Below are positions 60,357 to 64,000 of a stretch of 64,000 bases of DNA, in pieces; the first letter of the stretch is position 1; every line of letters begins with the position of its first letter. A program made the translations under genes and the position numbers. This stretch comes from [Actinomadura] parvosata subsp. kistnae (GTDB lineage Bacteria; Actinomycetota; Actinomycetes; Streptosporangiales; Streptosporangiaceae), in assembly GCF_900323885.1 (NCBI RefSeq), contig NZ_OOHJ01000018.1, positions 3,459,001-3,523,000 of the forward strand, read 5' to 3'. Under the pieces are notes generated by a model. That model saw only the letters and a list, made by a program, of their open reading frames with translations, was not told where the DNA came from and did not search any database.

Positions 60357-60770
60357 ATGACCGAGACGCAGTGGCATGAGGAACTCCGCGCCAAGGGCTA
60401 CCGGGTCACCCCCCAGCGCCAGCTCGTGCTGGAGGCGGTCAAGGAGCTGGAGCACGCCACACCCGAGGAGATCTGCGTCAAGGTCCGCCAGACCGCCCGC
60501 GGCGTCAACATCTCCACCGTCTACCGCACGCTGGAGCTGCTCGAAGAGCTCGGCATGGTCACCCACACCCACCTCGGCCACGGCGCCCCCACCTACCACC
60601 TGGCCGCCGAGGCCGACCACGTGCACCTGGTGTGCCGGGGGTGCGACGAGGTGTTCGAGGTCCGGCCCGAGCTGGCGGACGGGCTGGTCAGGGGGCTGGA
60701 CGAGGAGCTCGGCTTCGTCGCCGACGTCCACCACCTCACGGTCTTCGGCCGCTGCCGCAACTGCTGCTGA
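60357..60770 (+). CDS. Fur-family metalloregulator
   Basis: A 137-residue protein: winged helix GYRVTPQRQLVLEAVKELEH and NISTVYRTLELLEELGMVTH; dimer/metal domain DHVHLVCRGCDEVFEV with HVHLVCxxC, and terminal CRNCC. Both CxxC pairs for the structural zinc are present. Fur, Zur or PerR type cannot be decided. It is upstream of the YgfZ-like gene by 74 nt. Confidence 0.94.
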   Translation: MTETQWHEELRAKGYRVTPQRQLVLEAVKELEHATPEEICVKVRQTARGVNISTVYRTLELLEELGMVTHTHLGHGAPTYHLAAEADHVHLVCRGCDEVFEVRPELADGLVRGLDEELGFVADVHHLTVFGRCRNCC

Positions 60771-60844
60771 CCCCCCTCACCACCCCGGGCGAGTGCGACG
60801 GGCACCGGGCAACGGGCGCCGGCGGTACGGATAGCCTGGATGGC

Positions 60845-61783
60845 ATGCGTAGCCCTCTGCTCGACCTCCCGGGCGCCGTACCGGCGGACGCCCCCGACTC
60901 CGACGTAGCCGCGCACTACGGCGACCTGTTCGCCGAGCAGCGCGCACTGGTCAAGGGAGAGGCGGTCGTCGACCGCAGCAACCGCGAGGTGATCCGCATC
61001 TCCGGCGCGGACCGCCTGAAATGGCTCAACGACCTCACCTCGCAAAAGCTCGACACGCTCAAACCGGGCGAGTGGACGCAGACGCTCGACCTCGACCTCC
61101 AGGGCCGCGTCCAGCACCACCTCACGCTCACCGACGACGGCGAGAGCGTCCTGGCCCACGTGGAGCCGGGCACCGCGCAGAGCCTGATCGACTACCTCGA
61201 CCGCATGCGGTTCATGCTGCGCGTCGAGGTCTCACGGGCCGACGACCTGGCCGTCCTGTCCACGGCCACCGAAGACTTCCTCGTGCCGCGCGCCGAGCTC
61301 GCCGACCACCTGGGCAAGCCGCTGGCGGGGCTGTGGGCGTACGAAGCGCTGCGCATCGAGGCGCACCGGCCCCGGCTCGGCTTCGAGACCGACCACAAGA
61401 CGATCCCGCACGAGGTGGGCTGGATCGGCGCGGCCGTCCACCTCAGCAAGGGCTGCTACCGCGGCCAGGAGACGGTGGCTCGCGTCCACAACCTGGGCCA
61501 CCCGCCGCGGCGCCTGGTCTTCCTGCACCTGGACGGCAGCGTCGACACCCTGCCCGCGCACGGCGCGCCCGTGATCTTCGAAAGCCAGGAGGTGGGCGTC
61601 GTCGGCTCCGCCGCCCGCCACCACGAGCTGGGCCCCATCGCCCTGGCCGTCGTCAAACGCACGGTCCCGGTGGACGCACCCCTTCTGGCGGGCGGGGTAG
61701 CGGCCTCCCAGGAGGTCATCGTCCCCCCGGACGCCGGCCGCAACGTCACCATCGACCCCTCCCTCCGCCGCCGCATCCGCTAA
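60845..61783 (+). CDS. ygfZ: YgfZ/GcvT-domain folate-binding protein
   Basis: A 312-residue protein with the YgfZ signature KGCYRGQETVARVHNLGHPP and GcvT-like folate fold (ISGADRLKWLNDLTSQKLDT). YgfZ helps repair or assemble certain Fe-S enzymes with folate. The conserved Cys is present. ATG 60845 fits the family start; the longer upstream frame overlaps the Fur gene and is shadow. Confidence 0.94.
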   Translation: MRSPLLDLPGAVPADAPDSDVAAHYGDLFAEQRALVKGEAVVDRSNREVIRISGADRLKWLNDLTSQKLDTLKPGEWTQTLDLDLQGRVQHHLTLTDDGESVLAHVEPGTAQSLIDYLDRMRFMLRVEVSRADDLAVLSTATEDFLVPRAELADHLGKPLAGLWAYEALRIEAHRPRLGFETDHKTIPHEVGWIGAAVHLSKGCYRGQETVARVHNLGHPPRRLVFLHLDGSVDTLPAHGAPVIFESQEVGVVGSAARHHELGPIALAVVKRTVPVDAPLLAGGVAASQEVIVPPDAGRNVTIDPSLRRRIR

Positions 61784-62601
61784 CCCCACCACCCCACCCG
61801 GGCCCGCACCTTACCCACGCGCCGCGCGCCACCGCACCGGCCTACGCGCCCGACTCACGGCGCCCGCCGCCCGCCCCTCGGCCCTCGCGCCGACCCGCCC
61901 GCGCAGGACAGCCCGCGCAGGCTCACGTGCCGGAGTGCCTGATGCGAACCGGCGCCGGGTCGGCGGGCCGGTGTGCGGTGGCGCCCGGCGCAACGCGCGC
62001 GGCGCCCAGGGTGGCGTGGTGTCCGGTCGTGTGGTGGGCTTGCGTGGCACGTGTGGCGCGCCGCTTGCGCGTCGGGATCCGCGCCGGGGCGCTGGGGGTG
62101 TGCATGTCCGGCTGGTGCGCCCGGCGTGCGCCTCCGGCTGGCGCCCATGCTCGGGCCTGCGTGGCGGGCGCCTCGTGTGGACCGGCGCCGGGTCGGCGGG
62201 TCGGTGTGCGGTGGTGCCCGGCGCAACGTGCGCGGCGCTCGGGGTGGCGTGGTGGGCGGCCGTGCGGTGGGCTTGCTCGGCACGTGTGGCCCGCACCTCG
62301 GACTGCCCACGCAGGCTCACGTGCCGACCCGCCTGGTGCGAACCGGCGCCGGGTCGGCGGGTCGGTGTGCGGTGGTGCTCGGCGCAACGTGCGCGGCGCC
62401 CGGGGTGGCGTGGTGGGCGGCCGTGCGGTGGGCTTGCGCGGCACGTGTGGTGGGCTTGCGTGGCACGTGTGGCCCGTGCCCTGTCCTGCCAGGGCCTGCG
62501 TGGCGGGCGGGCCGGCGCCGGGTCGGCGGGGCGGTGTGTGGTGGTGGGCGGCGCAATGTGCGCGGTGCCCAGGGTGGGAGTGGGGGGCGGGGGCCGAAAT
62601 G
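61784..62601. repeat. Gene-free repeat island with four ~110-bp repeats
   Basis: Between the convergent ygfZ and dtd genes are 818 nt without a credible gene. Long frames exist on both strands but are only GC-skew artefacts over repeats. Copies begin at ~61947, 62181, 62341 and 62512, each starting CCGGCGCCGGGTCGGCGGG (which holds the palindrome CCGGCGCCGG) and, in the first three, ending GGCACGTGTGG at ~62056, 62289 and 62450 (with an extra 22-nt tail unit to 62472). Sequences before copies 1 and 3 share CGCAGGCTCACGTGCCG; those before 2 and 4 share GGGCCTGCGTGGCGGGCG, so the larger unit alternates. Confidence 0.85.
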
Positions 62602-63027
62602 TCACATGTCCACGACCAGGGTGATCGGGCCGTCGTTGACCAGTGAGACCTTCATGTCGGCCCCGAAGACCCCGGTCTCCACCCGGGCCCCCAGTGCCCG
62701 TAGTTCCGCCACCACCGCATCCACCAACGGTTCAGCCACAGGCCCTGGGGCGGCGGCTTGCCAGGTGGGGCGGCGGCCCTTGCGGGCGTCGCCGTACAGG
62801 GTGAACTGGCTGATGACCAGGAGCGGGGCGGACACGTCGGAGCAGGACTTCTCGCCGTGCAGGATGCGCAGGCCCCAGAGTTTGGCGGCGAGCTTGGCGG
62901 CTTCGGCGGGCGTGTCGGTGTGGGTGACGCCTACCAGGACGAGGAGGCCGGGCTCGGTGATGGCGCCGACGACCTGGCCGTCGACCTCGACCGAGGCCGA
63001 GCTGACTCTCTGTACGACTGCTCGCAT
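62602..63027 (-). CDS. dtd: D-aminoacyl-tRNA deacylase
   Basis: A 141-residue Dtd: MRAVVQRVSSASVEVDGQVV, the catalytic SQFTLYGDARKGRRPTW block (SQxTL motif) and the GPVTxxxD-type end reading NDGPITLVVDM; the cross-subunit Gly-cis-Pro motif is present as GP. It removes D-amino acids and glycine wrongly attached to tRNA. ATG 63027 chosen by family start. Divergent from the asparaginase gene. Confidence 0.96.
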   Translation of the reverse strand: MRAVVQRVSSASVEVDGQVVGAITEPGLLVLVGVTHTDTPAEAAKLAAKLWGLRILHGEKSCSDVSAPLLVISQFTLYGDARKGRRPTWQAAAPGPVAEPLVDAVVAELRALGARVETGVFGADMKVSLVNDGPITLVVDM

Positions 63028-63095
63028 GGCATCCCATTCTGGACCAGGACCGAACGCTTCATACACTCATGTCGAATGTCGAAAGGGAAAGCGAT

Positions 63096-64000
63096 ATGTC
63101 GATGATTGTGGAAGTTGTCCGGTCCGGGTTCGTGGAGTCGACGCATCAGGCCCGCATGCTGACCGTGGACGCGGCCGGCCGCCCGGTCGAGACCAGGGGT
63201 GCGGTGCACGTGCCGGCCTCGCCGCGGTCGTCGATGAAGCCGCTGCAACTGCTCGGCATGTTGCGCAGTGGCCTGCGGCTGGAGGGTGAGCTGCTGGCGC
63301 TGGCCTGTGCCTCGCACTCCGGTGAGCCCTTTCACGTGGACGGCGTCAGGAAGATCCTGGCGGGCGCGGGGCTGGACGAGTCGGCGTTGCGGTGCCCGGA
63401 GGATTATCCGTTCGATCGCGCGGTGACGGAGCGCGGGCGCGTCTACATGAACTGCTCGGGCAAGCACGCCGCCATGCTGGCCACTTGCGTGGCGAACGAC
63501 TGGCCGCTGACCACCTACCTGGAGCCGGCGCATCCGCTGCAGCGGGCGATCCGGGAGACGGTGGAGGAGCTGACCGGCGAGCGGGTGGCGGCCTCGGGGG
63601 TGGACGGGTGCGGGGCGCCGCTGTTCTTCGTCTCGATGCTGGGGGTGACGAAGGCGTTCCGGGCGTTCCCGATGTCGTCGGAGGACTCGTACGAGCGCAA
63701 GATCTTCGACGCGATGCGCACCTACCCGGAGTGGACCTCCGGCACGGACCGGCCGGAGGCGAAGCTGATGCGGGCGTTGCCGGGGCTGATGCTGAAGGCG
63801 GGGGCGGAGGCGTTCGACGCGTTCGCGTTCGAGGACGGGCGCGCGGGCACCGTCAAGATCGAGGACGGCTCCCCGCGCGCCCGCGTGCCCGTGACCGTGG
63901 CGGCGCTGCGCTCGCTGGGCCTGGACGCGCCCGAGCTGGATGAGCTGGCCAGGGGTGTGGTGCTGGGCGGCGGCCGGCCGGTCGGTGAGCTGCGGGTCCG
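63096..64000 (+). CDS. L-asparaginase II-family protein, 3' end outside window
   Basis: The frame is open from ATG 63096 (AAAGGG upstream) to the window edge, 301 codons; family members are only slightly longer. Markers: EVVRSGFVESTHQA, FPRS-type segment PRSSMKPLQLLGML, ACASHSGEP, MNCSGKHAAMLATC and GVDGCGAPLFFVSM. This family (once called thermolabile or R. etli-type asparaginase II) hydrolyses asparagine; cytosolic, as no signal peptide is seen. Confidence 0.93.
   Translation, partial: MSMIVEVVRSGFVESTHQARMLTVDAAGRPVETRGAVHVPASPRSSMKPLQLLGMLRSGLRLEGELLALACASHSGEPFHVDGVRKILAGAGLDESALRCPEDYPFDRAVTERGRVYMNCSGKHAAMLATCVANDWPLTTYLEPAHPLQRAIRETVEELTGERVAASGVDGCGAPLFFVSMLGVTKAFRAFPMSSEDSYERKIFDAMRTYPEWTSGTDRPEAKLMRALPGLMLKAGAEAFDAFAFEDGRAGTVKIEDGSPRARVPVTVAALRSLGLDAPELDELARGVVLGGGRPVGELRV

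Noticed and set aside
61784..62601. Several long overlapping ORFs on both strands in the repeat island
   Set aside because: They exist in many frames at once, are low-complexity, repeat with the DNA units and have no convincing ribosome site.

Overview
The window is very GC-rich, densely packed, GTG-rich actinomycete chromosome. GlnR, the MurT/GatD pair, a CysA2/SseC thiosulfate pair with a cysteine-rich leader peptide, type VII secretion (T7SS)-like genes, WXG100-like proteins and many ECF sigma/anti-sigma pairs point to a spore-former of the Streptosporangiales (Nonomuraea- or Actinomadura-like). The genus is an inference from gene content and codon use only. No rRNA, tRNA, IS element or CRISPR was recognised.

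Layout. 0-4 kb: three secreted M28 aminopeptidases. 4-5.7 kb: a membrane protein, then a divergent MarR/VOC pair around a perfect operator palindrome. 5.8-14.4 kb: a co-directional, mostly overlapping locus with a transmembrane pseudokinase, small exported or membrane proteins, a WXG100-like protein, a ~1,500-residue RHS/YD-repeat polymorphic toxin and two tandem paralogous immunity-like genes. 14.4-17.5 kb: a three-gene redox operon (LLM flavin oxidoreductase, aldo/keto reductase, FAD oxidoreductase) behind repeated GTTCGT/ACGAAC dyads. 17.7-22 kb: an FHA-EccC/EssC-type T7SS ATPase, divergent from an ECF sigma/anti-sigma pair. 23.5-30.3 kb: an overlapping minus-strand operon with a transmembrane NB-TPR protein, a fused double ABC permease, a lipoprotein solute-binding protein, an ABC 'ATPase' that has lost every catalytic motif, a VOC protein and a hydrolase. 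30.4-34.2 kb: FUSC-like transporter, SET protein, phosphotransferase, 2H-like protein, small membrane protein. 34.2-38.5 kb: a cNMP-binding/HTH/NB-ARC/TPR fusion and GlnR. 38.7-44.6 kb: ThiS/MoaD-like protein, DUF2993 protein, sigma/anti-sigma, thioredoxin, attenuated CysA2-SseC operon, and an ECF sigma overlapping an inverted Ada-type methyltransferase. 45.1-54.9 kb: XRE-cupin regulator, then a membrane cluster ending in a degenerate VirD4/HerA-like protein and an intact HerA-type ATPase. 55-64 kb: MurT-GatD, YihY, ArsR-SRPBCC fusion with a double operator, DsrE, nitrobindin-like, DUF2470, Fur, YgfZ, a repeat island, Dtd and a partial asparaginase.

Three themes stand out. First, several nucleotide-binding proteins have clearly degenerate active sites (pseudokinase, pseudo-ABC ATPase, NB-TPR protein without the Walker A lysine, VirD4/HerA-like protein without Walker motifs), each next to membrane proteins and sometimes to an intact partner. 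Second, three genes between 7 and 19 kb (7396-8042, the RHS gene, the EccC gene) are each interrupted by a shift that one missing base would explain. Either these are assembly indels or they are real lesions in the secretion/toxin region. Third, a ~110-bp intergenic repeat occurs four times at 61.9-62.6 kb and once, inverted, at 44.95 kb beside a remnant of a second Ada zinc domain.
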